This document shows, piece after piece, positions 42,570 to 51,932 of a stretch of DNA of 64,000 nt. The position numbers and the translations under genes are program-made. The stretch spans positions 62,001 to 126,000 of the forward strand of contig NZ_JOJL01000012.1 in NCBI RefSeq assembly GCF_000721705.1, read 5' to 3'. How positions within the stretch are numbered: position 1 is the stretch's first letter; the number at the start of each line of letters is the position of its first letter. Under the pieces are notes generated by a model that did not search any database, was not told the origin of the DNA, and saw nothing but the letters and a program-made list of their open reading frames with translations. This stretch comes from Actinoplanes subtropicus (GTDB taxonomy: Bacteria; Actinomycetota; Actinomycetes; Mycobacteriales; Micromonosporaceae).

Positions 42570-44072
42570 TCAGAACGGCAGATGGAGCGCGGCCCAGGCG
42601 GCTTCCGTGTCGACACCGTCGACCGGTGGGGCGGTGACGGTCCGTGCTCCCGGCACACCCCCGATGACTACCGTCCGGTACGACACGTTGTTGTCCCGGG
42701 TGGTCTCCAGCAGCTTGTGCTCCGGGTCGGCGGTGATCTGGATCCGGTAGGTGCCGTTGGGCACGGAGCTGATGTCGAGCTCCTGGCCCGGCTTGACCTG
42801 GTCGTACTCGTCGCCCCAGCCCACGTCGAGGCTCTCCTGCACCGATCGGGACGGTAGGGAGCCGCAGTCGCCGAAGCCCACGAAGTCGGGGGTGGCGAAG
42901 CCGGGCAGGCTCGCGTCGATCTGGTGCACGTCGGCCATGCAGAAGCCGATCTTGCCACTGCTCGCCACCGCCGCACCCTCGGCGTCGACGAGCCGGTAGT
43001 CAGCGAGGTGGTCGAAATGCCAGTGGAGATGCTCCGGGTCGTAGACGAGGGTGCCGGCCGAGCGCCGGGAAACCTCGGCTCCACCATGGAACAGCAGCTG
43101 ATAGGCGGCCATCTGAGGGCTGGTCAGGTCGGAGCGGAAGCCCGCCAACCGCAGCGGTCCGCGGCCGAGATTGGCCACAGTGGAGTTGAAGCGCAGGAAA
43201 TCGCCGTTCTCCTGATGCCGGGCGGCGATGTTCTCGCTCGGCAGCGGCACGAGATCGGGCAGGTCGGCCTGGCCGCCGGCCCCCGTCACGGCTGCCGACG
43301 CCCTCGCGCCGACCGGGCTCGGAGTCGCCGTGCCGGCGCGACCGGCGGCGACCTGCCCGGCCCGCAAGCCCGCGGTCAAGTCGAGGACCTCGACCGGCAT
43401 CCGGATATGGTCGTCGGCGCGGGTCGACTCGCGGATCGCGCCGCCCGGATTGACCGTCGCCTCCAGCACGTACGACCCGGGCGGCGTGGCGTCGGGCACC
43501 TGGATGTGCATTTGCACCCCCCAGCCGCTCGGGAAGCCCCAGCGCGCTCGAGTGGTCAGCGGGTCGCCGCACTCCTGCGGGTACGGGAAGACAGCCGGCG
43601 TGCGGGGGTTGGCCGGGTCGAGGTTGACCGGCCCGAGGAAGCCCCACGCGGTCAGGCTGAACACGGTGCCCGGCATCGGGCAGGCGTCAACCGCGGCAGA
43701 GGCTGCGACGCTGCCGTCGGCCCGGACCAGCTTCCACTCGAAATACCGAGGGAAACCCTGAACGACCGACTTCGGGTGCACCGGCAGGATCACGCCGTCC
43801 TGCCGCACCGACACGACCCCGCCGGAACGGCTCACATCGAGTTCCAGCGGACCGCCGGTGACCGCGAACACCGGGCTGGCCGACAGCGCCCGCTGGCCGT
43901 CACGCGGCGGGAAGTCCGCATCGGCGCCCATCAGCAACTGGAGGTTCGTGGCCGCCGGACGCGACGCCGGCCCAGCACCGGCCGCCGGCCGCGATGCCGG
44001 CCCGCCGGCACTCACCGCCACCACGCCCATGGCCGCCAGGACCGTGATCCATCGTCGCGGTGACCCGCCCAT
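42570..44072 (-). CDS. Secreted lysyl-oxidase-like protein
   Basis: A 500-residue protein with signal peptide (RRWITVLAAMGVVAVSAGGPA). A short repeat (GPASRPAA twice) follows the signal. The C-terminal 200 residues match the lysyl oxidase family: copper-binding EHLHWHFDHLADYRL, then Cys-rich KIGFCMADVH, FVGFGDCGSL, and GWGDEYDQVKPGQELDISSVPNGTYRIQITADP. The N-terminal half is beta-rich. Such proteins in actinomycetes are of unproven amine oxidase activity; it acts outside the cell. ATG 44072 has GAGGCGG upstream. Confidence 0.88.
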   Translation of the reverse strand: MGGSPRRWITVLAAMGVVAVSAGGPASRPAAGAGPASRPAATNLQLLMGADADFPPRDGQRALSASPVFAVTGGPLELDVSRSGGVVSVRQDGVILPVHPKSVVQGFPRYFEWKLVRADGSVAASAAVDACPMPGTVFSLTAWGFLGPVNLDPANPRTPAVFPYPQECGDPLTTRARWGFPSGWGVQMHIQVPDATPPGSYVLEATVNPGGAIRESTRADDHIRMPVEVLDLTAGLRAGQVAAGRAGTATPSPVGARASAAVTGAGGQADLPDLVPLPSENIAARHQENGDFLRFNSTVANLGRGPLRLAGFRSDLTSPQMAAYQLLFHGGAEVSRRSAGTLVYDPEHLHWHFDHLADYRLVDAEGAAVASSGKIGFCMADVHQIDASLPGFATPDFVGFGDCGSLPSRSVQESLDVGWGDEYDQVKPGQELDISSVPNGTYRIQITADPEHKLLETTRDNNVSYRTVVIGGVPGARTVTAPPVDGVDTEAAWAALHLPF

Positions 44073-44384
44073 GTATCCCGCCTCCCCCGAACAGCAGAGC
44101 AATCTGGCGCGTCCGAACCTAACCGGATCGAGCAGCCCGTCCTAACGGGTATCCGACAGACAACCGAACCCGGCGGTGCCCGGCAGCTCCTGAGTTGCTC
44201 ACGATGGGCAGCCGCACGCCAGTTCTCCAGCAGGTCCCGCGCCCGCAGAGTGCCGTCGCTGAGTGCCCGGAGCGGGGGCTGCGCTTCTGCGGCGCCGGCC
44301 CCAGCGTGCGGAGCCGCAGTGGCTGCTGCTCCGATCGCGGCAGTCTCCGCGGAAACTTGGGATCGAGCGGGTGGCGGCTGGGTA

Positions 44385-46130
44385 ATGATGGGTGGCGTGG
44401 CCCCCGCATCCGCGCGCCGGGCGGCAGGTGACGTCGCCGCGGTACTGAGCTATCTGCTGCTGGCCGTCTGGATCATGCGGGCCCTGTGGGCCGCGCCCGC
44501 GGGGCAGGTGCTCCTGCACGGCGACGACCACGAGTTCTTCCTGGCCATGATGGCGCACGGCGAGCGGGTGGTCTACCACGGCGAGACGCCGTTCTACTTC
44601 ACCCGGCTCAACGTCCCGACCGGCGTGAACATGATGGCCAACACCTCGGTGCTGGCGATCAGCATCCCGCTCGCTCCGTTCACCCACGCCTTGGGGCCGG
44701 CCGTCGCCGTGGCGCTGATGGCCACCGGTGCCCTGGCCGGCACGGCGACCGCCTGGTGGTGGGTGCTGCGGCGGCACCTGCTCGGCAGCGGGCCGGCCGC
44801 CTGGATCGGCGGGCTCTGGACCGGCTTCGCCCCCGGCTTCCTCGCCCACGCCAACGGCCAGCCGAACCTGGCCTGCGGGTTCGTGGTCCCGTTCATCGTC
44901 TGGCAGGTGATCCGGCTGCGCGAGCCGGGGCGGCTGCTGCGTGGCGGGTCGGCCCTCGGCGTGCTGATCGCGCTGCAGGCCTTCGTCGGCGAGGAGTTCC
45001 TGCTGCTGCTGGCGATCACCATGGCGCTGGTCGGCGTCGCGTACGCGGCCACGCGCTGGCGGGAGGCGCTCGAGGCGGGCCCCCGGTTCGTGGCCGGCCT
45101 GGCGGTCGCGGCGCTGGTCGCCGGCCTTCTGCTGGCCTACCCGCTCTACCAGCAGTTCCGCGGGCCGGGCCACTACACCGGGCTGCCCTTCCCGGTCGGC
45201 ACGTCCCCCACCACGCTGCGCTCGGTCGCCGCGTTCCCGCGCAGCGCCATCGCCGGCAGCGTCGCCCGGGCGAGGGAGGCGAACGGCGGCAGCGTCACCG
45301 AGGAGAGCGTCTTCTGGGGCCCCGGCGCCTGCCTCATGATCCTGGTGTCGATCGCGATCCTGTGGCGGTCGGCCGCCGCCCGCGCCGCCGCCCTGGCCGG
45401 CCTCGTCATGCTGGTCCTGTCGTTCGGCACCCAGTTCCGCCTCGACCGGACCACAACCACCGGCCCCGGCTCGCCATTCGCCTTCGTCACCCGCGTCCCG
45501 CTGCTCGACTTGGTGACCACGCCCCGATACGCGCTGGCGAGCACCACGATCGCCGGCGTGCTGATGGCGCTGGCAGCCGACCGGGTGCACAGTTACCGGT
45601 GGTTCGCCCGGCTGCCGTACTGGACCGGGATCGCGCTGGCGTTCGTGCCGCTGTTCCCGAAGCCGCTGCCGACCTCGCCGGCCCCGCCGATGCCGGCGTT
45701 CTTCGCCGACGGCACCTGGCGGTCGTACGTGCACGGCGACCAGACCGTAGTGATCGTGCCCCTGCCGAGCATGCGCACCGGCGGGACGGCCATGCGGATC
45801 GCGGCGCTGAACACCTTCGCGTTCCCGGTACCGCGCGGATACTTCATGGGCCCGCGGAACCCGCCCGCGGACGACCAGGGCTCGTGGTCGCCGCCGCCGC
45901 GCTTCACGGTCACCGTCCTCGACCAACTGCGCCGCACCGGGACGCTCCCGCCGGCCAGCGTCGACCTTCGCCGGACGATGCTGGCCGATCTGCGCTACTG
46001 GCACGCCGGCGTGGTCGTCCTGCTGCCGCACACGTCGCATCAGGCTGCCGTACGCCGAGTGCTGGCCTATGTCCTCGGCACCCCCGAGGATTACGGCGAC
46101 GTAGCCGTGTGGCGGATGCCCCCGCCCTGA
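44385..46130 (+). CDS. Multi-spanning membrane protein (GT-C-like)
   Basis: A 581-residue protein with about ten membrane segments beginning DVAAVLSYLLLAVWIMRALWAAP. The first loop contains LHGDDHEFFLAMMAHGERVVYHGETPFYFTRLNVPTGVNMMANTS, an acidic DDHE motif like GT-C glycosyltransferases and related YfhO/GT39-type proteins. The extracellular C-terminal domain of about 150 residues follows the last helix. It is likely to transfer sugar from a lipid carrier, but no donor or acceptor is indicated. The start is one of two adjacent ATGs at 44385 and 44388. Confidence 0.7.
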   Translation: MMGGVAPASARRAAGDVAAVLSYLLLAVWIMRALWAAPAGQVLLHGDDHEFFLAMMAHGERVVYHGETPFYFTRLNVPTGVNMMANTSVLAISIPLAPFTHALGPAVAVALMATGALAGTATAWWWVLRRHLLGSGPAAWIGGLWTGFAPGFLAHANGQPNLACGFVVPFIVWQVIRLREPGRLLRGGSALGVLIALQAFVGEEFLLLLAITMALVGVAYAATRWREALEAGPRFVAGLAVAALVAGLLLAYPLYQQFRGPGHYTGLPFPVGTSPTTLRSVAAFPRSAIAGSVARAREANGGSVTEESVFWGPGACLMILVSIAILWRSAAARAAALAGLVMLVLSFGTQFRLDRTTTTGPGSPFAFVTRVPLLDLVTTPRYALASTTIAGVLMALAADRVHSYRWFARLPYWTGIALAFVPLFPKPLPTSPAPPMPAFFADGTWRSYVHGDQTVVIVPLPSMRTGGTAMRIAALNTFAFPVPRGYFMGPRNPPADDQGSWSPPPRFTVTVLDQLRRTGTLPPASVDLRRTMLADLRYWHAGVVVLLPHTSHQAAVRRVLAYVLGTPEDYGDVAVWRMPPP

Positions 46131-46214
46131 TCACGTGCAGGAGACAAATGCCGGCCGTCGCCGCCCGGGCTCGCGCGGGCCGGCGAGTCGACGCGATGGG
46201 GCAGTCTGTGGGGC

Positions 46215-47687
46215 ATGACCGACTACGCGTACTCAACCGCGGCCGAACTGGCCACGGCGATGGAGAACGGCGAGGTATCGGCGGTCGAGCTCACCACGGC
46301 TGCGATCGCCCGGATCGAACGGCTCGACGGCGACATCAACGCGATCTGCGTGCCCGACTTCGACCGGGCCCTCGCGGCGGCGGGCGCGGCCGACGCGGCG
46401 CGAGCCCGGGGCCAGGCCGGGCCCGTGCTGGGCGTCCCGATGACCATCAAGGACTCGATCGACATCGCCGGGCTGCCCACGACCTGGGGATTTCCGCCGT
46501 TCAAGGACCATCTGGCGGCAGCCGACGCGGTGGTGGTCGCCCGGCTCGAGGCGGCCGGGGCGGTGCTCCTCGGCAAGACGAACGTGCCGCTCGCGCTCGG
46601 CGACTTCCAGTCTTACAACGCGATCTACGGCACCACCAACAACCCCTGGGACCTCGGGCGTACGCCCGGTGGCTCGTCCGGCGGCTCGGCCGCCGCCCTC
46701 GCCGCCGGCTTCGGCGCCCTGTCGATGGGTTCGGACATCGGCGGCTCGCTGCGCATGCCCGCGCATTTCTCCGGGGTGTACGCGCACAAGCCCTCGTTCG
46801 GCCTGTTCCCGTTGCGCGGGCACACGTTTCCGGGCACCCGGCCGCTACCCGTGCTCGGCGGCGACCTGGGTGTCGTCGGGCCGATGGCCCGCGGCGCGGC
46901 CGACCTCGCGATGCTGGTCCGCCTGCTTTCCGATCCCGACGAGGCCGGCCTCGGCCTCGCCTACCGGACCGCATTGCGGCCGGCCCGGCACGACGACCTG
47001 GGCACGTACCGGGTCCTGGTCCTTGATGCGCACCCGCTCGTCCCGGTCTCCTCCGAGGTACGCGCCGCGATCGACGACCTGGCCACGCGGCTGGAGGCAG
47101 CCGGGGTGACGGTCCGGCGGCACAGCCCGAATCTGCCCGATCTGGCCGAGGGCGCCCGCGTCTACATGCGCCTGCTCCAGTCGAGCATGGCGGCCAACTT
47201 CCCGCCCAAGGTCTACGCGTCGGCTCTCACGGCCGCGGCCGCCCTCGACCCGTCCGACACGTCGCTGTCCGCCGAGCGCGCCCGGGGTATGGTCCTGAGC
47301 CACCGCGAGTGGGTCGCGGCCGACACCGTCCGCGCCGTCCAGCGGGCCCGGTGGGCCGAAGTGTTCACCGACGTCGACATCGTGATCGCGCCGGTGTCCT
47401 CGACCCCGGCCTTCCCGCACGACCACAGCGAGCCGATGTGGATGCGTACGATCCCGATCGACGGCGAGAAGCACGACTACCTTGACCAGCTGGCGTGGGC
47501 CGGCATCGCGACGGCGCCCGGCCTTCCGTCGACCGCCGTGCCGGTCACCCGGTCGGCGCAGGGGCTGCCCATCGGCGTCCAGCTGATCGGCCCGCTCTTC
47601 GAGGACCACACACCGATCCGCTTCGCCGAGCTGCTCGACCGCGAGTTCGGCGGCTTCACCCCACCCCCGATCGGCGCGCCCGCTTAG
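46215..47687 (+). CDS. Amidase (amidase signature family)
   Basis: A 490-residue amidase. The Ser-cisSer-Lys triad is visible: Lys in GVPMTIKDSIDIAG, cis-Ser and nucleophile in GRTPGGSSGGSAAALAAG and GSDIGGSLRMPAHFSG. No GatB/GatC partners, so it is not the tRNA amidotransferase. It hydrolyses an amide of unknown nature in the cytoplasm. ATG 46215 is used. A strong terminator hairpin follows the stop. Confidence 0.92.
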   Translation: MTDYAYSTAAELATAMENGEVSAVELTTAAIARIERLDGDINAICVPDFDRALAAAGAADAARARGQAGPVLGVPMTIKDSIDIAGLPTTWGFPPFKDHLAAADAVVVARLEAAGAVLLGKTNVPLALGDFQSYNAIYGTTNNPWDLGRTPGGSSGGSAAALAAGFGALSMGSDIGGSLRMPAHFSGVYAHKPSFGLFPLRGHTFPGTRPLPVLGGDLGVVGPMARGAADLAMLVRLLSDPDEAGLGLAYRTALRPARHDDLGTYRVLVLDAHPLVPVSSEVRAAIDDLATRLEAAGVTVRRHSPNLPDLAEGARVYMRLLQSSMAANFPPKVYASALTAAAALDPSDTSLSAERARGMVLSHREWVAADTVRAVQRARWAEVFTDVDIVIAPVSSTPAFPHDHSEPMWMRTIPIDGEKHDYLDQLAWAGIATAPGLPSTAVPVTRSAQGLPIGVQLIGPLFEDHTPIRFAELLDREFGGFTPPPIGAPA

Positions 47688-47696
47688 AGCGAAGCG

Positions 47697-47732
47697 AACC
47701 GGCGGGGTGGTCGGTCGACCACTCCGCCGGTT
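47697..47732. terminator. 16-bp stem hairpin after the amidase gene
   Basis: Arms AACCGGCGGGGTGGTC and GACCACTCCGCCGGTT pair over 16 bases with one G-T, around loop GGTC, starting 10 bases after the stop. No long T-run, as usual for high-GC actinomycete terminators. Palindromic, so it could work for both strands. Confidence 0.8.
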
Positions 47733-48123
47733 CTCGATCGGGCTCAGAAGGCCACCCGCCGTCCCGTCTTCGCCCCGATGACCTTGTTGGGACCTCGAAG
47801 TCGGTCGGCGCCGGAGCGTTGCCCGTACAGCTCAGCGTGCTGGCTTGCGCCGGGCGGTTATGCCCGTATGACGGGCAGAGAGCGCTTTCTATTTCTCCGG
47901 GTGCACTGATAGGTCACCGGACACGCCACCGTTTCCATATCCGGCGGTGGATCGAGGCTGAGTGCCCTCGGTAATCTGTCGGCCTGCCGACTGTATCGAG
48001 TCGATGCACCTGCCTTTCAGCGCCGTATCAGCCCCACTTCAGTCCTCGCTGCGATGGTTCTGACAACAGGCGGCGACCCGGTCGGAAACGGCCGCCCCGC
48101 AGCGGAAGGCAGGACATGAATCA
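47733..48123. other. Intergenic region before the acyltransferase cassette
   Basis: About 390 bases. On the minus strand a short frame ending at 47743 reads PNKVIGAKTGRRVAF then stop, like the tail of a lost gene. The right part, near 47,870-48,070, is less GC-rich than the surroundings and probably carries the promoter of the cassette. Just before the acyltransferase, a seven-codon ORF (MNQWMVY, 48116-48139, preceded by GGAAGG) overlaps its start and could be a leader peptide. Confidence 0.4.
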
Positions 48124-50229
48124 ATGGATGGTTTACTGATGTGTGCGCCGGCGGGATCAGCCGGCCCGCACTCTCCGCCGAATCGATCGTCGGTTCATTC
48201 GTACAGAAGCGCAAATGAGTATCTGTCGGCCGGAGAGCGAGCACGTGGGCACAACTTTCTCCTCGAGCCCGGGCCGGGCCGGATCGCCGGATTCTTTCCC
48301 GGCCTCGGCAGCCGAACTGCCTACCGAAGTCTCGGCACCTCGCTGCTGGACAGCAACGTCCCCGAGGTCGTCGCCGTCTACCGCGCGGGAGCACTGGCGT
48401 CGGGCTTCGCGGACCGGCCGGAGACACTCGCGATCACGCCGGAGAACCTGCCCGCCGGGAAGATGGCCCGGCAGGGATTCATCGGGGCCGCGATGACGGT
48501 GCACAACCTCGCGCTCGAGGCATACCTGCGCGCCGAGGCCAAGCGGCATGGCGTGCCTCTCACCCCGGTCGCGTACACCGGGGAGAGCCTTGGCATGGTC
48601 GCGGCGGCCGTCGCCGCCGGCTCGTTGTCGGTGGTGGACGGCGTCAAGATCGCGCGGGCTTTCACGCCGCTGTCTCTCACGGCCGCCGAAGGTCTCGTCT
48701 CCGGCGAGCCGATCGTTCAGGAGGCCATCGCCTACCTGCCCGACTCTGCCCGCGGGCAAAGCCTGGTGGACGAGCCCTTTCACGTCTTGGCTCTGCGGGG
48801 CAGTCCCGAAGACCTCAGCGACATCCTCGGCCGTATCGCGAAAAGCTACTCGAAGTCGGACGTGGAAGTGCACAAGCTCTACTCGATCCGGCAGACGAAC
48901 GTCTACGTCCGTGCCGCGGTCCGAGTCGGGTTCGATGAATTGATGTCCGGCGTCCCGGCGATCGAAATCCGGGAGCTGAAGCCCCCCACCACGTTTCTCG
49001 CCCATTCGGCGCGGATGGGTGTGGTCCGGAAGGCCCTTGCCCGGTTCATCGCCGAGAACGGGATCGTCTTCGGCGAGCCGCGAGTCCCGGTGGTCGCGAA
49101 CAACGCCGCCGGCGTGCTCACCACGGCCACCGAGATACGTGACGCCATCCTGGCCATGACCAACGAGATCATGGCGTCCCGGGCGACTGCGGAGACGCTG
49201 GACGCTCTGCGGCCCGACCTGATTGTCGAGCTGGGACCGGGTGGCAAGTCCGTTCAGCTGTTGCTCGACAACGACGTCGAGTCCCCGGTGATGGCGTACA
49301 CGGGCGACCGGGTGGAAACGAATGCGATTCTTCGCCCGATAGAGCTGGTCAATACTCTGAAGGCGGAGCTGGCGCACCTGCACGCCGGCGGGCAGCTGAC
49401 GTCCCGCCACCACGACCTGCTCCGCGACGTCTTCCGGGAGGCCGCCGCCAACCCTTTCGGTGTGCAGTACCTGCTCCGCACGATGACCGGCGTGATCGCG
49501 GGCGAGATGCTCCATCCGGAACGGCATGAGGTTCCCGGGTTCTCGCGACTTCTCGAAATCTTCCAGCACACCTATGCCCACCGCGACCGGATCGACATCA
49601 TCGGCGGCGAGCTGGTCGCCCAGGCCCGGCTCAAGAAGCAGATCGTGGGGCCACCCGACCGCCTGGGCCGGGCGTATACCGAGCTGATGGTGCTCGATGC
49701 CGACGGCGTCGCGTCGGGCCGGAGCCTGATCACGGCCGACACGGCCGAGGCCGTGGTCTTTCATTTCAGCCGGCCGTCCGACCTCGAGGCCGTCGACCTG
49801 GTTCGCGGCCTGCGGTCGGTGGGGGAGACGGAGCCGTCCGTCTGCCGGATCTACAACGAGATCATGCGGCTCGATCCCGATCGGCCGGGCACGGCGGCCG
49901 AGCACTGGGAGATCGCCCATCTGGTGTACCAGCACACGCTGTTCCAGATCTTCCGCCAGCATCGCCCGGCCCTGTTCGCGCAGAACGACTGCTATCTCGA
50001 AGGCAGCGACCCGATGGGGTGGCTCGTCGCTCTCGCCGCCTCCGGAGCGGCTCCCCTCACGAGCGTCGCGCGGTTGTACCGGGCGTACCTCGGCGCCGAT
50101 GCCACCAGCGTGCTGAATCAAGCACTTTCCTCGCTCACGGATGCCGCCATCCCGGTCATCTCGCCCGACGGCGTCCCCGTACAGCTCAAGAAGGATCTGG
50201 AGACCGCTACCCGTGTCATCTTCGGTTGA
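48124..50229 (+). CDS. Stand-alone acyltransferase (FabD/AT-like) with long C-terminal region
   Basis: A 701-residue protein. Residues 48-400 form a malonyl-CoA:ACP transacylase-like AT: GFFPGLGSRT, nucleophile S155 in TGESLGMVAA, and His H294 in FLAHSARMG. After residue 400 comes a helical region, and residues about 610-690 (ALFAQNDCYLEGSDPMGWLVALAASGA) look like a degenerate copy of the active-site region, with GSDPMG in place of GESLGM. No ketosynthase or carrier protein is nearby. AGGA lies 9 bases before ATG 48124; a second ATG at 48139 is possible. The first 45 residues show no similarity. It overlaps the next gene by 17 bases. Confidence 0.75.
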   Translation: MDGLLMCAPAGSAGPHSPPNRSSVHSYRSANEYLSAGERARGHNFLLEPGPGRIAGFFPGLGSRTAYRSLGTSLLDSNVPEVVAVYRAGALASGFADRPETLAITPENLPAGKMARQGFIGAAMTVHNLALEAYLRAEAKRHGVPLTPVAYTGESLGMVAAAVAAGSLSVVDGVKIARAFTPLSLTAAEGLVSGEPIVQEAIAYLPDSARGQSLVDEPFHVLALRGSPEDLSDILGRIAKSYSKSDVEVHKLYSIRQTNVYVRAAVRVGFDELMSGVPAIEIRELKPPTTFLAHSARMGVVRKALARFIAENGIVFGEPRVPVVANNAAGVLTTATEIRDAILAMTNEIMASRATAETLDALRPDLIVELGPGGKSVQLLLDNDVESPVMAYTGDRVETNAILRPIELVNTLKAELAHLHAGGQLTSRHHDLLRDVFREAAANPFGVQYLLRTMTGVIAGEMLHPERHEVPGFSRLLEIFQHTYAHRDRIDIIGGELVAQARLKKQIVGPPDRLGRAYTELMVLDADGVASGRSLITADTAEAVVFHFSRPSDLEAVDLVRGLRSVGETEPSVCRIYNEIMRLDPDRPGTAAEHWEIAHLVYQHTLFQIFRQHRPALFAQNDCYLEGSDPMGWLVALAASGAAPLTSVARLYRAYLGADATSVLNQALSSLTDAAIPVISPDGVPVQLKKDLETATRVIFG

Positions 50230-51901
50230 TGTCGTTCTCGATTCCAACGCCCGCAGCATTCACCTCAACGGAGACTGTCAGATCTTCTCACTCGGCTCCG
50301 TTCTCGACCCGGCGCGGATCAATCTGGGAGACCATCGGCCGCGGGTCGTATCCGTCCTGTCGCCGGCGGACATTCGGAGAAGGCGTCTCAACCCCGCGCT
50401 CGATGCCTTCGAGGAACGGTCGGTACTGCGGCTCACCGTCGAGAACGAACGCGTCCATCGCCACGCCCGGGCCCGTCGCCTGCTGAGCACCACCGTCTTC
50501 GCCTACATCCACTGCGGGGAAACGGTGGTCGGCTTCGGCGAAGGCGGCAGCGAGTCCATGACGATCTTCGTCCGGAAGGACGGCGAGGCCGGGATCACGG
50601 TCCGCAAGATTCTCAGCGAGGCCCTGACAACGGCCCGCTGGGACCCGGACGGCGTGGGCGTCATGCTGCCGCCGTTCGCGAAAGCACACCGGCAGGCCCA
50701 GTATCTCCACGCGTTGCCGCCGTCCGTCCGGGAGTTCTTCCCCGCCGTACACGACGTCATCGAGCGGGACATTCCGATCCCACCGCGAGGGAGAACCACT
50801 GTCTGGGCGTCCCACCGCGAGGTCATCTACGAGATGAGCTACGTGCCGGGGGAGGAAGTCAGTCGCTACGTCGCGAGATGCTCGCCGCCGCCCGCGGTGA
50901 TCGCGCGGCTGTACGAGCAGATCCACCGGCTGCTTCACGAGAAGGTGCACAGCTTCGGCCGCACTCCCGCTCCGGGACCGACGGTCGATGTCTCGTACCT
51001 GCGGAAAATCGAGGATCGGCTCGGCCTCTGCCGGGCCACCGCACCGATGACGTTCGGCCCGGACCTGCTGGACAGCGAACGCATCGTGATCAACGGCGTG
51101 TCCTACCTCAACTCGTCGACGCTGCTCGCGCGGTTTCGGTCCCGGCCGGACTTCCTCCGCGTGCTGGAGCCGCGGTTTCACTCGCTCGTCATGGGCGACA
51201 CGAATACCGAGAACATCAAGCTGACCGACACCACCCCGCTGGAAAACGCCCGCCGGCTCATCGAGGCGGGCGCTTCCCGCGACGCGATCGACCGGGCGCT
51301 CGCGGCCATCACGTACGAGTCGACGGGTATCACCTTCCTGGACCCGCGGGCGATCGGCTTCCAGGGCGAAGGCGGCGAGACCCGGGACGACCCGATGTAC
51401 GACAACAAGCCGTGGCACAACTCGATCGGTCACTACGACGAGATCCACGCCGAACATTTCTCGATGCGGGTACGCGGCGGACCCACGCCCCAGGTGGACA
51501 TCGAGTTCGTCCCCGGAAATCCGTACCAGGCTGCCTACCGGGTCCGGGACGTCACGGTGCACGGGGAAGCCGTCGACGAGTCGGCACCGCGGGGCATGGA
51601 GGACTACTTCAAGCGCGTCATGACCGACGTGTACGACCTCGGCAACCCGGAATCGCCCTGTCTGCGTGACGATCCGTACTGGCTGATCCGTTTCGTCTTC
51701 ATCATGGGCGCGCACTTCACCGCGATGCCGCCATTCCACTTCCACGCCGAAATGAATGGCACCCTGCGCGACACATACCACGCCCAACGCCGGCCCGTTG
51801 CGATCTACTGCGAAGGTGTCAAATGGCTGAACTGGGCCCTCGAAATGCTGGAGGGAACGAGGACGGAATTCCTGGGGATCCGTGTTCCGTCGTTGCCCTG
51901 A
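50213..51901 (+). CDS. Aminoglycoside phosphotransferase-fold kinase, large
   Basis: A 562-residue protein of the APH/choline kinase fold. N-lobe features are a Lys in ITVRKILSEAL and the hinge VIYEMSYVPGEEVSRY. The catalytic loop is VMGDTNTENIKL (D329, N334; usual HGDxxxxN with Met for His), and the metal-binding Asp is D377 in ITFLDPRAIG, as in capsule-type phosphotransferases. The C-terminal AIYCEGVKWLNWALEML helix is also typical. It is about twice the usual length because of a large N-terminal domain (residues 1-110). GTG 50213, with GGAG upstream, overlaps the acyltransferase end, so the two are coupled. Substrate unknown; a sugar or cyclitol is plausible. Confidence 0.7.
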   Translation: MSSSVDVVLDSNARSIHLNGDCQIFSLGSVLDPARINLGDHRPRVVSVLSPADIRRRRLNPALDAFEERSVLRLTVENERVHRHARARRLLSTTVFAYIHCGETVVGFGEGGSESMTIFVRKDGEAGITVRKILSEALTTARWDPDGVGVMLPPFAKAHRQAQYLHALPPSVREFFPAVHDVIERDIPIPPRGRTTVWASHREVIYEMSYVPGEEVSRYVARCSPPPAVIARLYEQIHRLLHEKVHSFGRTPAPGPTVDVSYLRKIEDRLGLCRATAPMTFGPDLLDSERIVINGVSYLNSSTLLARFRSRPDFLRVLEPRFHSLVMGDTNTENIKLTDTTPLENARRLIEAGASRDAIDRALAAITYESTGITFLDPRAIGFQGEGGETRDDPMYDNKPWHNSIGHYDEIHAEHFSMRVRGGPTPQVDIEFVPGNPYQAAYRVRDVTVHGEAVDESAPRGMEDYFKRVMTDVYDLGNPESPCLRDDPYWLIRFVFIMGAHFTAMPPFHFHAEMNGTLRDTYHAQRRPVAIYCEGVKWLNWALEMLEGTRTEFLGIRVPSLP

Positions 51902-51932
51902 AGACCGAGTCGGGAAAGAGGAAGGCAAGTCC

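Noticed and set aside
43900..44030. GPASRPAA coding repeat in the lysyl oxidase gene as a tandem repeat array
   Set aside because: Only two units; it is ordinary low-complexity linker sequence after the signal peptide.
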